Positions 12,601 through 22,387 of a DNA stretch of 33,314 bases are shown here, in pieces. The translations under genes and the position numbers were made by a program. The notes below the pieces were generated by a model. That model did no database searches. It was not told the origin of the DNA and saw only the letters and a list, made by a program, of their open reading frames with translations. The first letter of the stretch is position 1; every line of letters starts with the position of its first letter. Where the stretch lies: positions 273,900,533 through 273,933,846 of the forward strand of contig JBOZIK010000001.1 in NCBI GenBank assembly GCA_051453625.1. Direction: 5' to 3'. The stretch comes from Welwitschia mirabilis. Taxonomy: Eukaryota; Gnetophyta; Gnetopsida; Welwitschiales.

Positions 12601-12819
12601 AAATAAAGCCTTTAGCTTTAGATTTAATTATATAGAAAGGCTTTATATTTGGGTATTAAGGCAGCAAGTTTAAATTTTTCAACTGTAGAAGTTTGAGGTG
12701 CTACATTTTGGTACCAGAGCATTAAGTTGAAGATTTTCAAGTGTAGAAATTTTAGGGCTGGACATTTTGGTATCATAGTTATGAAAATTCTTTTCAATTG
12801 TTAATTTTTGAGCATTACA
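9634..12819 (+). repeat. N3 3' LTR
   Basis: Begins TATTATGTCC (TG decayed to TA) and ends GCATTACA. It aligns with 5957-8999 but has extra insertions (about 22 bp near 11420 and about 30 bp near 11705). A segment of about 140 bp is duplicated around the gap at 9982-10081. The end carries primer-site-like units at 12650, 12709 and 12768. Confidence 0.8.
9982..10081. other. Assembly gap, 100 N
   Basis: Flanked by two diverged copies of one LTR segment (9844-9981 and about 10083-10270) that occurs once in the 5' LTR. Confidence 0.98.
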
Positions 12820-12824
12820 AGTAA
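12820..12824. repeat. Target-site duplication AGTAA of N3, right copy
   Basis: Follows the terminal TTACA of the 3' LTR and equals 5952-5956. Confidence 0.8.
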
Positions 12825-15280
12825 TAAAATTTGAAAATTATACCTTGGAAATCAATAAGCTAATCATAAAAATTGATGATAAATCCTCATGATTAGACTC
12901 TCTAAAATTAAATCAAATGTGATTATTAGAAGGAAAAAAATGCTTTAAGTATGTCCAAGGTTACATTAAGATAGAAAATTTCGGTAGATTCATTTCTAAA
13001 TTAAATATTAAAAATCTAGAAAAAAGTCATGATATCAATACTTAATTATAGGAGTGGTTACATTAAGAGATATTATAGGTTGCTAATACAATAGCAAATG
13101 GTTTTCCCTCCTTAAATTAGTTATAATTATACTAGCAAAATTGGTTATCATAGATCCTTTTTTTCTTAGCTAAACCTTGATGTCCTAGCATTATCCTATG
13201 GAGAAAATTAAACTTTCAAGTATGTGATTAGATACCTAACATATTATTCACTAGGCCATGAGGGTCTCCCATGTGATTAGGCACTGTTTTTTCAATGCAA
13301 GCCGCCAAGTAAAATCAGATTAATGTAGACAACGATCATTGGTGGAAAGCATTGATTATAATACCTTAACTTAATCAAAAGGAAAATAACATGAGGGAGG
13401 CATTTGATTTTAGAGAAGGTCCATTGAAGGACCATGTCAATAGTGCTTAGATTAGTGGTAAAGGCATTGATTTTCTTTATTGGTAGAGCATCTTCAATGA
13501 AAGAATCTAATGAAGATAAGAAGAGGACCCATGTTAAAGGCATTAAATGTGTTGGATAAGTAAAGACTAAGCACAATATCAGTGCTATTGCAACACTTGG
13601 ACTATTAGCCTCCTCTCAAGAATGTAAGTTCATTCACATGTTTGGATCATTACAATAGGTTATAGGAATTAGGAATTATTACCTTAACTTACAAAATATT
13701 TATAGTGTCTTAAAACCACCCTTTTGATATGGGCCATATTAGAAGTACAAACTATGAGCTAGTAGTAATGCCCAAGTCTCTATATGTTATTAACATCTTA
13801 TGTCAATGTTATGGAGGTTATTACAAGTGAGATACAACACCAACCACATCACTAGTTAAGCTAGGAGGGGAAAACATCATGCTTTTTAGTGCTTGAAAGA
13901 AAAAGCCAAAATGCTGCTCTATTACTAAATCCCACACCATTACCTAAGCATTATTATGCCACCTCTTCGTAATGCCAGTAATACACAGGCCTTTATTTGC
14001 TTCCTTTCCTAAACTAAAAGAAAACTTCTTGTATTATAAATTTATCTCCTTGCTCCCTACATTTGTTAACTTATGTCCCTGATATAACTCTAACATGACC
14101 TTTTATTTTGATCCTTTCTACTCTAGACTATGATTTTTCAAGGATTCCTCCTTCATTTCATGTCTTTTCTCCTTTCTGGCATGCACAATTTTCCCTTCAC
14201 ATTGTAAGCACAACACTCTCTCTTCATTCATCTTGTTCATGCCTCACACCTACCTTAGGCAATGTCATCCATTCTAACAAGTTGATAATGATACCAGTGT
14301 AGAAGCTAACCATGATAAGGTACTAGTAGTCATATAAAAGTTGATGGTAGTGAAGGTTAAGCTTTGGGCTATAGATCATTACCTTTACCTTGGCTACCAT
14401 GTTAGCAAAAGAGTTAGGGCTTAGTACATATTATAAAGCTTTAACCTATGCAACAATCTCTTTGTCGTAGGTAAGTTCTATAATATTTGATGCATTTCAT
14501 TTAACATGATAGCTTGGGCTATATTGGTTAGCAAATGGAATAGAAGAGTGATAGGTTAGTGGATCAAATCCTTGTAATGATGTTTATCAATTCCTAGGCC
14601 ATTTTTATAAAATCCTTATTTATGAAATATCATATGAGTAATATAATTTTTAAAATATCATTAGCTTCTTAAAATAAAATTTACTTAGATGTAGAATATT
14701 TAATGCATCTTATTTCCCATGAATGAGTTTTAACTATCTAATTAGTTATTATTGCATATTAATTAAATTATAAATTTGAATTACATTTCACCTATAACTA
14801 ATGAATACATTTAACCGAAATGCATTATTCAAATCTTAGTAAATAAGCTATTATGTATATGTCTTAATCATAGATGAGTTAGGTTAACTAATACCTTGTC
14901 AAATACTTAGGGTTACACATGAATAAACATTATCTATAATAAGACTTATTGGCTAAGCTTGGGAGGCTACAACTAGTCACTCAAAATTAAAACTTGCTTT
15001 GATACTAATCTATTGGATTTTCATTTTTAATTTAAATGAAATGCATATTGGGAATGCTCACATGTATCATGTGTGTTTTATTTAGGCTTGTCTTAGTTAG
15101 ATCCACAAATCATGGATGTGAACTTAAAATTACAAAAGTAGTTATATCCAAATTAGACATTGTTCATTGTATATATTTGTATGAAATAATGTAAAAAATT
15201 GAGCTATTTTTTATAATTGAATCTTTATGATCCCTAGGAATTTCTTCCACTTTCTAGGTCAGAACTACACTTGATGAATG
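12825..15280. other. N2 interior or LTR remainder, no recognisable gene
   Basis: This continues from 5951 once N3 is removed. A minus-strand open frame at 13292-13576 (94 codons) looks like no known family and is rich in hydrophobic residues by chance composition. 13900-14330 is slightly more C-rich, with CTTTTCTCC- and TTTCCC-like strings that recall the N3 LTR near 7940, so it could be the far half of the N2 5' LTR. I cannot prove this by eye. Confidence 0.35.
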
Positions 15281-15284
15281 TTTA

Positions 15285-15307
15285 GATCCAACATATGGTA
15301 TTAGATC
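15285..15307 (+). other. Possible LTR end plus primer site
   Basis: CCAACA followed by TATGGTATTAGATC and TATGG resembles an LTR terminus followed by an initiator-tRNA-Met primer site with C-to-T and G-to-T changes. It could be the true start of an interior whose relic frame follows at 15536. No partner LTR was identified. Confidence 0.35.
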
Positions 15308-15535
15308 TATGGAATAAAAGCTTTTATTTAATAATGACCTCTTGTAATATTATAAATTTGTGTGTTTTTAATGTATGTTTCCTCTTTCAATAGAAATGCC
15401 TATGAATCTCTTCAATAGTAGTGCCTGTGAATCTCTCTATAGCATGCATGCGTACACTAGCCATTGAGCCCTTAGTAAGGCTTTAGCCATAATATTTGCT
15501 AAAAGCAAGAGCCTTTAATTACAATTTCAAGTCAA

Positions 15536-16330
15536 ATGGAATTCCCTTTAGAGAATTTTATAGAAGATGGTTTAAGACATTTTTCAAAGGGATCTTGCTT
15601 CATAGAAAATCCTTCTAAGTATGGTAGATCAGTGGAAGGTTATTCTTTGACCTTGTTATAAGTTCTTTGAAGGAAATATGTGTCCTTTCCTATAGAAACA
15701 TGTCCTTCTACTCTAAAATGAAGTATAATTATTTGGCTTGTTTGGTTACTTTCAGACCTCTAATGGATCTAAGAATTTGGAAAGAAATATCAATCAATTA
15801 TTACATTGAAAAATTCTTTTTCTTAGAATTTTTATAGATTGAAGCCCTAGAAATAAGATCTACTACTCTTGTAAGATATTAGATCAGTTAGATGAAGATT
15901 TAGATTTTTGCTTAACTCTACAAATTAGGAAAAATAAGATAATGTTTGGTGGATATACCAACATTGATTCACAAAATGTTTCTATATTTGTTCCCATTAT
16001 GGCTTTAAATCATATAGAACTGAAATTTTTTGAGTCTAGTCTTTAAACATTTTCACCATAAAATACTAAAGGAAAGATTAATGGCTCTTATCAAACTCCA
16101 TTATATGCAGATGATTCTTTCTTAAGTCATAGCCCTCAAGCTAAGGAAGATAACATGCCTGAAGAATACTTATGCTATTTTGATGCCTTCCTCTACCAGT
16201 CATACTTTAATGTAAACATAGTGTATGTCCTAGAGAGGATACAAGATTTATTATTTTCATTAAGGAGACTTTTTTTGAGAAGACTACTCATAATAATAAT
16301 TTAGATGGGCTTTTTAGATATGCACCACTA
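15536..16330 (+). pseudogene. Relic reading frame of unknown identity
   Basis: I do not recognise this. From an ATG at 15536 a frame runs about 38 codons (MEFPLENFIEDGLRHF at the start). After a shift, a second frame from about 15877 to 16330 runs some 150 codons with only two stops, including FGGYTNIDSQNV, PLYADDSFLSH and MPEEYLCYFDAFLYQSYF. A shift near 16240 opens a third frame with DGLFRYAPLPPWK. Such spans with few stops are unlikely in DNA this AT-rich unless once coding. The primer-site-like motif at 15285-15307 suggests the first gene of a reverse-transcribing element (a gag-like gene, or an ORF of an endogenous pararetrovirus). A captured host gene fragment is also possible. Confidence 0.35.
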
Positions 16331-16769
16331 CCACCTTGGAAAATGTAGTAGCATACATTGCTCATAAAACCCATTACAAGCATTGGGAACATGCAGTAAT
16401 AGAGAGGAGAAGTTAGAGATGCACTATCTAGAAGTGTACTTGATTACATTTACATGCATAAGATAAATGAATTTGTGCACATTTTCTTTAAGCACATAAT
16501 ATTATTATATTAAAAAAACTCTTGATTTTTAAGTTTTTAATATCATTGATTTAGCCTTCTTCCTTTACTAAATGTATGCTAGTAATAGATCTATTTCATC
16601 CAAATATTGTATGTAATGGCTATGTGTCTATTTAGTAGTTTTCTTAAGTCATTTTTATGTTTGACTTAATTCCTTGGGATGTATTCCCTAATTACTCTTT
16701 GTGAGTTTAGTTGGAATTAGATGAATAGATTAAACTTAAATTTTAATTTGTAGTGTTAGCCATTCATTG

Positions 16770-17435
16770 TCATTGTGGATATAACATTAAGAGGAGGTAA
16801 AAGTTCCTAACAAAAATAGAATCATAACCTTCCTTTGACTTTGGTAGTTTTGTAGTGAAATACATGCTAACTACATGAGGATATAAAACTCGAGTTGGAT
16901 GTTTATGTTCAATCTTAACTAGTTGGCAAGTCCTATATTCAACCAAAAAGTTAGTAAGTTTAGACTTCATTTCTAGCCACTTAAAATGATGTTTGATATT
17001 CTTATAAATCTTATTAACTCCTCTATGAATAACATACCATGTATCATGGAATTCCTTGAAGATGATTTGCTTCACTTGCACTTCATTAGACATTATAATG
17101 TTATCTTGAAAAGGAACAAGTTCATTGGAAAAAACTACATATCCTTCAATCCCTTCTTCTTTCATCTTTTTACATAAATGACAATTTTGTTATAAATCTA
17201 AAATCAATCTATATAGATCTTTCTGTCTGCTTGAGCAATTAACACAATGTCTTCTTCTATTTAGTGCTTCAACTACAACATTGACCTTTTCTTCATGGTA
17301 GTTTATTATCAAATCATAATCTTGTAAAAATTTCACCCATCTTCTTTACCTTAGATTTAAGTTAGATTAAGTATGAATATATTTGAGACTTTTGTGGTCT
17401 ATCCAGATTTCAATTTTTTTCCCATAAAGGTAAAA
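16770..17435 (-). pseudogene. Chromovirus-like gypsy RNase H end and integrase zinc-binding domain, fragment
   Basis: A single minus-strand frame read from 17435 down shows FYLYGKKIEIW, DHKSLKYI, RRWVKFLQDYDLIINYH (the end of RNase H), then the spacer and an H2C2 integrase zinc domain. That domain has the two histidines (FHDTWYVIH) and KHHFKWLEMKSKL, but the first cysteine is lost (EYRTCQ), so zinc binding should fail. It stops within LPKSKEGYDSIFV, where the integrase core would start. Three stops lie upstream of 17165. The right edge coincides with the first base of the LTR at 17436, and the left edge leads into unrelated DNA. It lies opposite to the LTR beside it. Confidence 0.8.
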
Positions 17436-18320
17436 TGTCATATCCAAGCTTTTAAGGTTAAAAGACCTAGTCTAAAAATTTTAAAAAAATAAATTTTATT
17501 ATTATAGGATTTAAAATCTAAATTATTATTATACTTATTACTATTATCATTGAGATAGTTATATTGTAAAGTCCTTTCATTTGTAATAGCCATATTCTTT
17601 ATTGTAAATTCTTAGTAATAAGTCATGATCTTTTGTGGCTAAGGTAGCGATTAAAGTAGTGGTCATGTTAGTGGATAAGTTAGTGGTTGCATTATTTTCT
17701 TTGTTAACAATTTTACATTTCCTTTATTTAAACATGGAAATTATATTTATAAGGTGGCTTATTTTATTCCTTATTTTAATAAATGCATTATTATTTATTA
17801 TGATATTCAGAATACTTACCAAACCAAATCATGTATATTCTATATTATACCTTGTTAAATTTGTAATTGTAAAAGTGACAAAACTCTGATTTTCTTGTTA
17901 AAAATCTCTATATTTTCATTGTTGATTTTCTTGTTAAATACTGCTATATTTAGAATCGTAAGATCTTTAATATTATTAAGTTTACCTATAACTTGTTAGA
18001 ATAATTATTGATTTCATAGAGGTATCATTATCCCATGATTTTAATTATTTTTGAATTAATCATTATTATAGTAGATTACATTTAAATGACGGACATTTAA
18101 TACTTCATGGAGAAGAGAACCATATTAAGAAAAGTAATGTTTTTTATTTTAAAAAGTTGGGTGTTAAATTTTCAAAAGTAATGTTTTTTCGTTTTAAAAG
18201 TTAGGAGTTATCTTTTGGCATTAGAGGAAGTTTGAATTTTTCAACTATAGAAATCTAGGTATTATATTTTAGTATCAGAGAAAGTTTGAATTTTTCAACT
18301 ATAGAAATCAAAGTGTTACA
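17436..18320 (+). repeat. N2 3' LTR (885 bp)
   Basis: TGTCATATCC to GTGTTACA, followed by the TAAAT target-site copy. The start resembles 4280 onward and the N3 LTR start. Near its end two primer-site-like motifs (18216 and 18270) lie 54 bp apart within a repeated TTTGAATTTTTCAACTATAG unit. An 84-codon open frame inside (17635-17889) is taken as chance. Confidence 0.65.
18216..18320 (+). repeat. Primer-site-like tandem units at the N2 LTR end
   Basis: TGGCATTAGAGG at 18216 and TAGTATCAGAG at 18270, each followed by AAGTTTGAATTTTTCAACTA. Same architecture as in N3 but a different sequence family. Confidence 0.65.
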
Positions 18321-18325
18321 TAAAT
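18321..18325. repeat. Target-site duplication TAAAT of N2, right copy
   Basis: Equals 4275-4279. The bases after it continue the N1 LTR alignment that broke off at 4279. Confidence 0.78.
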
Positions 18326-19023
18326 ATAATCAAAAGGTACATAATACTTCAACTTACAATAGAAAACTCAAATAAAAAAAAATTAAGAAGTTTGTGAAAA
18401 GAAGTAATATTTGATTAATAATGTAAGGGAACAAAAATGCTTTAAGTATCTAGTGATTCATCCAACCCTTATCCTTTACTTTAATGATTCTTGTATTTTA
18501 AAACATGCACTAAATCATCAGGTTGTTAATACTTAGCATGGAAGTTTTGATGAGTTTTCCAATCCTCTTGATACTTCATAGCCCTTTATAAGCATGGAAA
18601 GTATGAACCAAAGTGCATAAGATTTGTTAAACAACACAATCTATAAATCATAAAAGTAACTTTAGATAACTCACATGGTTTAAAATAACTTAACAATTAA
18701 ATAAGATTCACCTAAAAATTGGTAATATGAGTTTACTATGAATTAATAATAAAAGAATGAAACCTACTTTAAGAACTAGTTCTACCTAAATATAATTCCA
18801 ATTAAAATATGCAATAACAATTAAATTATTCAAACTAATTTTTTATTATAATATGAAATCCTTTATACATTACATCATTAAAGGAGGAGAAGGAGAAGAG
18901 CTTTTCAACTAGCCTTGAATAATCTACTCCCCAAGAAAGAGTACTAGAGTGCTATAACATCCAAGCCTCCAAGTCTTTCCCACATTAATCCAATCAAAAT
19001 ATTTATAAGGAGGTGCCAAGGCC

Positions 19024-19031
19024 CTTTTATA
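19024..19031 (-). promoter_or_regulatory. TATA box of the N1 3' LTR
   Basis: TATAAAAG on the minus strand, conserved at the same LTR position as 24281-24288 and set in the same CATC...GGGCCTT context. Confidence 0.6.
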
Positions 19032-19340
19032 GATGAAAAAGAATCCTAAAGTCTAATTCATCATTACATTAGGTTTTATCTTATGATTAAGTGGGTAGTT
19101 ACATAGGAGAGGGGTTACAATGGGCAATTACTTAATAAGGAAGTTAAAACCATTTAGCATGTATTCTTAAAGAAATATTCTTCATCTTTATGTGAAAATG
19201 TGGTGATGACATGTTTTTTGATGACTGATTATATTGCTAATGGATGTCATATCATGTATCTTTATCTCGTTCATCCTCATTATGCTACATGTCATTGCAA
19301 TGTGTCAATTTGTACTTTTACCATGTATCACTAGAGTTTA

Positions 19341-19989
19341 NNNNNNNNNNNNNNNNNNNNNNNNNNNNNNNNNNNNNNNNNNNNNNNNNNNNNNNNNNNN
19401 NNNNNNNNNNNNNNNNNNNNNNNNNNNNNNNNNNNNNNNNNNNNNNNNNNNNNNNNNNNNNNNNNNNNNNNNNNNNNNNNNNNNNNNNNNNNNNNNNNNN
19501 NNNNNNNNNNNNNNNNNNNNNNNNNNNNNNNNNNNNNNNNNNNNNNNNNNNNNNNNNNNNNNNNNNNNNNNNNNNNNNNNNNNNNNNNNNNNNNNNNNNN
19601 NNNNNNNNNNNNNNNNNNNNNNNNNNNNNNNNNNNNNNNNNNNNNNNNNNNNNNNNNNNNNNNNNNNNNNNNNNNNNNNNNNNNNNNNNNNNNNNNNNNN
19701 NNNNNNNNNNNNNNNNNNNNNNNNNNNNNNNNNNNNNNNNNNNNNNNNNNNNNNNNNNNNNNNNNNNNNNNNNNNNNNNNNNNNNNNNNNNNNNNNNNNN
19801 NNNNNNNNNNNNNNNNNNNNNNNNNNNNNNNNNNNNNNNNNNNNNNNNNNNNNNNNNNNNNNNNNNNNNNNNNNNNNNNNNNNNNNNNNNNNNNNNNNNN
19901 NNNNNNNNNNNNNNNNNNNNNNNNNNNNNNNNNNNNNNNNNNNNNNNNNNNNNNNNNNNNNNNNNNNNNNNNNNNNNNNNNNNNNNNNN
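19341..19989. other. Assembly gap, 649 N
   Basis: Size-estimated gap inside the N1 3' LTR. Confidence 0.98.
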
Positions 19990-20093
19990 GATAGAAAACA
20001 TTAATATATGATCAAATACTATGTTTTAATAATTCTCTCTATTATAATTAACCCATTAAACTTACGTGGAATGTTAATTTCAGCATGTAAACA

Positions 20094-20103
20094 CGCCCCC
20101 TAA
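20094..20103 (-). other. Polypurine tract of N1
   Basis: TTAGGGGGCG on the minus strand, directly before the 3' LTR start TGTTTACA. Confidence 0.75.
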
Positions 20104-21866
20104 TGAGTCTTTTGCTAGACCCCTAGCAAAATGTGATGTAGATATTATGTCATGAAAAAATTAAATAAGTAAAAAATGGTAAGTAAAGAAATGATATGAA
20201 ATTTTTGTAATATTTTTCATCAATTTTTAATTAGTAAATCATTAAACTATAATATTTTTGTAATAGCAGATATCATACACCCAATCAAAGTTCAACTTTA
20301 TCCTCAAAGTTACAATGATAGAAAATTTATATAAGGCTTTTGAGAAGAAGTTTATTAGGCTAGCACATGATGATGATAAATGTTTTTAAAGAAAAATATG
20401 CAATGCACTTTAAGAAAAACAAAACCTAAATTCTAATGAAAATCTATCATTTATGAATTTAAAAGATAGCATATCTAAATTGATTACCACATTTATTTGA
20501 AAAATTGCTGAAATTTTATTTAACCTTTAATAAGGATCACAATATCATACAAATAAGATATCCTCTAATTAAAACAATAAGAAATGAAAAATTAATTAAG
20601 CAAATTATCTAGTATATAGGTTAAAAAAAGTAAACACAAAAGGATCTCCTAATTTCATCTTTTTAATTCCGATTTATATTTTCTACAATCATGTCTTATT
20701 TCATGTCTTAATCATTTAAATCTAATTGGGCATTTAGTGTCATGAGATTTTCTTCCAACATATTTACACATTTTGATTTATAAAGGAGTCAGTGCTGCAT
20801 TGCTAGCAAGAATTTATAGCCCTAATGTAGTTGAACATGTCATAAATTAAATCATTAGGTCTACATTACACACAAGCATCCATAGCCCTGATGTAGTTAA
20901 CTCAACCCAATTTTAATTAATTAATAAATAATGTGATTTTGAAGAGAATTTTTTTTTATTTTTTTTTTAGCCATCCTTCTCATATTAAATACATTTTTAT
21001 GTACATAAAGTGGTCATTCACCCATTAGCCTAATCAAGATAATTCTCTTTCCCATAAAATTCTTATAAACAATTCACTTAACCTGAAAGTAGGTTCCATC
21101 TTAATTCAACCATATTTTTCCATTGTAAGATCTTAAGTGAAACTAAACATTAATAAGTTAACTTGAAAATAAGTAAAATGTCTTTTGAAAAATCTATAGA
21201 TAAACTTAAGTTTTACCTAGTTCTAAATAATAGTGTAATCATGTATTAACTATTTATTCACTTACAACCATCAACCAGGATTATGCAATCTAATGAACTC
21301 ATGGATAGATGGAAAGGAATGGTGGTTAGTAGACTTTATAGATGGAGCTAAAATAAATGGTGATAAAAGGTAAAAGAATGTAATAATGGTTTATCTAATG
21401 GTGTGAGTATAATTTTTAATTTCCTATCTAAAAATATTTAATATAGTGATTATATAGTTGGAAGTGCTTGGTTGGTTTAATATGTGAAAGGGTGTCAAGC
21501 ATAAAATTTTTTAATATTTTTAACCTTTTTAAATGAAAATCTATCCTAAAAGAAAAATCTATTTTAAAAGAAACATCTAAATTAAAATCGCATAATAAAG
21601 CTAAATTTTTTTAAGTCCTTTCCCAAAGTATTGCATACATGAACATTCAGAATGATGAATACTAAAGTTAAATGATGGATTAAAATGACATAAAGCATTT
21701 AAAGAGGAGATTGAATCCCTATAAAAATTTATACATAAATTCATAAAATTCTGCAAAACATCAATGCTATTAGTAAAATTAATTCATTAAAAACTAAGAA
21801 TGCAAATGATTATTTATGAATGTATTAGAAGAAGATTCTAAAGTGTAAATTATTTGTCTTTCTCAT
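20104..21866 (-). other. N1 interior, 3' half, no recognisable gene
   Basis: Very AT-rich with frequent stops on both strands. A phrase ATAGCCCTAATGTAGTT near 20816 recurs as ATAGCCCTGATGTAGTT near 20882. I see no integrase or RNase H signature. Confidence 0.4.
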
Positions 21867-22387
21867 NNNNNNNNNNNNNNNNNNNNNNNNNNNNNNNNNN
21901 NNNNNNNNNNNNNNNNNNNNNNNNNNNNNNNNNNNNNNNNNNNNNNNNNNNNNNNNNNNNNNNNNNNNNNNNNNNNNNNNNNNNNNNNNNNNNNNNNNNN
22001 NNNNNNNNNNNNNNNNNNNNNNNNNNNNNNNNNNNNNNNNNNNNNNNNNNNNNNNNNNNNNNNNNNNNNNNNNNNNNNNNNNNNNNNNNNNNNNNNNNNN
22101 NNNNNNNNNNNNNNNNNNNNNNNNNNNNNNNNNNNNNNNNNNNNNNNNNNNNNNNNNNNNNNNNNNNNNNNNNNNNNNNNNNNNNNNNNNNNNNNNNNNN
22201 NNNNNNNNNNNNNNNNNNNNNNNNNNNNNNNNNNNNNNNNNNNNNNNNNNNNNNNNNNNNNNNNNNNNNNNNNNNNNNNNNNNNNNNNNNNNNNNNNNNN
22301 NNNNNNNNNNNNNNNNNNNNNNNNNNNNNNNNNNNNNNNNNNNNNNNNNNNNNNNNNNNNNNNNNNNNNNNNNNNNNNNNNNNNNNN
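21867..22387. other. Assembly gap, 521 N
   Basis: Size-estimated gap inside the N1 interior. Confidence 0.98.

Larger units (their letters stand above)
5957..12819 (+). mobile_element. N3: long-LTR, interior-poor gypsy-type element (LARD-like)
   Basis: Two directly repeated LTRs of about 3 kb (5957-8999 and 9634-12819) flank an interior of only about 630 bp including a 100-N gap. A primer site for initiator tRNA-Met follows the left LTR, a purine tract precedes the right LTR, and AGTAA duplications flank the whole. The tail TTTCGAGGATAAAACCTCTTA at 9601-9620 is the sort of end seen after the chromovirus integrase. The LTRs differ by roughly 15-20% by eye plus indels, so the insertion is old. 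With no room for gag-pol it must have depended on proteins from elsewhere, or has lost them by deletion. The gap could hide some interior. Confidence 0.8.
4280..18320 (+). mobile_element. N2: LTR element nested in the 3' LTR of N1
   Basis: The left end is TATCATGTCC (TG decayed to TA) and the right end is GTGTTACA. The pentamer TAAAT flanks both ends, at 4275-4279 and 18321-18325. The first roughly 140 bases resemble the start of the LTR at 17436-18320, so 4280 onward is taken as the 5' LTR and 17436-18320 as the 3' LTR. Further in, 4655-4800 also resembles the N3 LTR at about 6297-6440, which suggests related families. The end of the 5' LTR is not clear. N2 is interrupted by N3 at 5957-12819. 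No chromovirus pol in the expected plus orientation was found inside. The only pol piece (16770-17435) is on the minus strand, so the interior is rearranged. Confidence 0.65.
18326..20093 (-). repeat. N1 3' LTR, main part
   Basis: Aligns with 23559-24928. It contains a 649-N gap (19341-19989), whereas the other LTR suggests only about 250 bp are missing. It ends in TGTAAACA at 20086-20093, the LTR start when read on the minus strand. It has the same TATAAAAG promoter motif as the other LTR. Confidence 0.82.

Noticed and set aside
12709-12720. TGGTACCAGAGC considered as part of a tRNA gene
   Set aside because: It is complementary to a tRNA 3' end, not a tRNA itself. No cloverleaf arms flank it.
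13292-13576. 94-codon minus-strand frame
   Set aside because: No recognisable motif and no supporting context. Kept only as a remark in the regional entry.
16986-17177. 63-codon plus-strand frame
   Set aside because: Shadow of the minus-strand integrase zinc-domain fragment.
17431-17435. TAAAA before the LTR at 17436 as a target duplication paired with TAAAT at 18321
   Set aside because: One mismatch, and the flanks do not continue each other (RNase H on one side, N1 LTR on the other). The exact TAAAT at 4275-4279, where the LTR alignment does continue, is the better partner.
17635-17889. 84-codon plus-strand frame with a hydrophobic, membrane-like sequence
   Set aside because: Inside an LTR. 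Hydrophobicity follows from T-rich codons.
19234-20011. Long open frames of over 220 codons on both strands
   Set aside because: They consist almost wholly of N. The same applies to frames over the gaps at 8018, 9982, 21867, 29885 and 31496.
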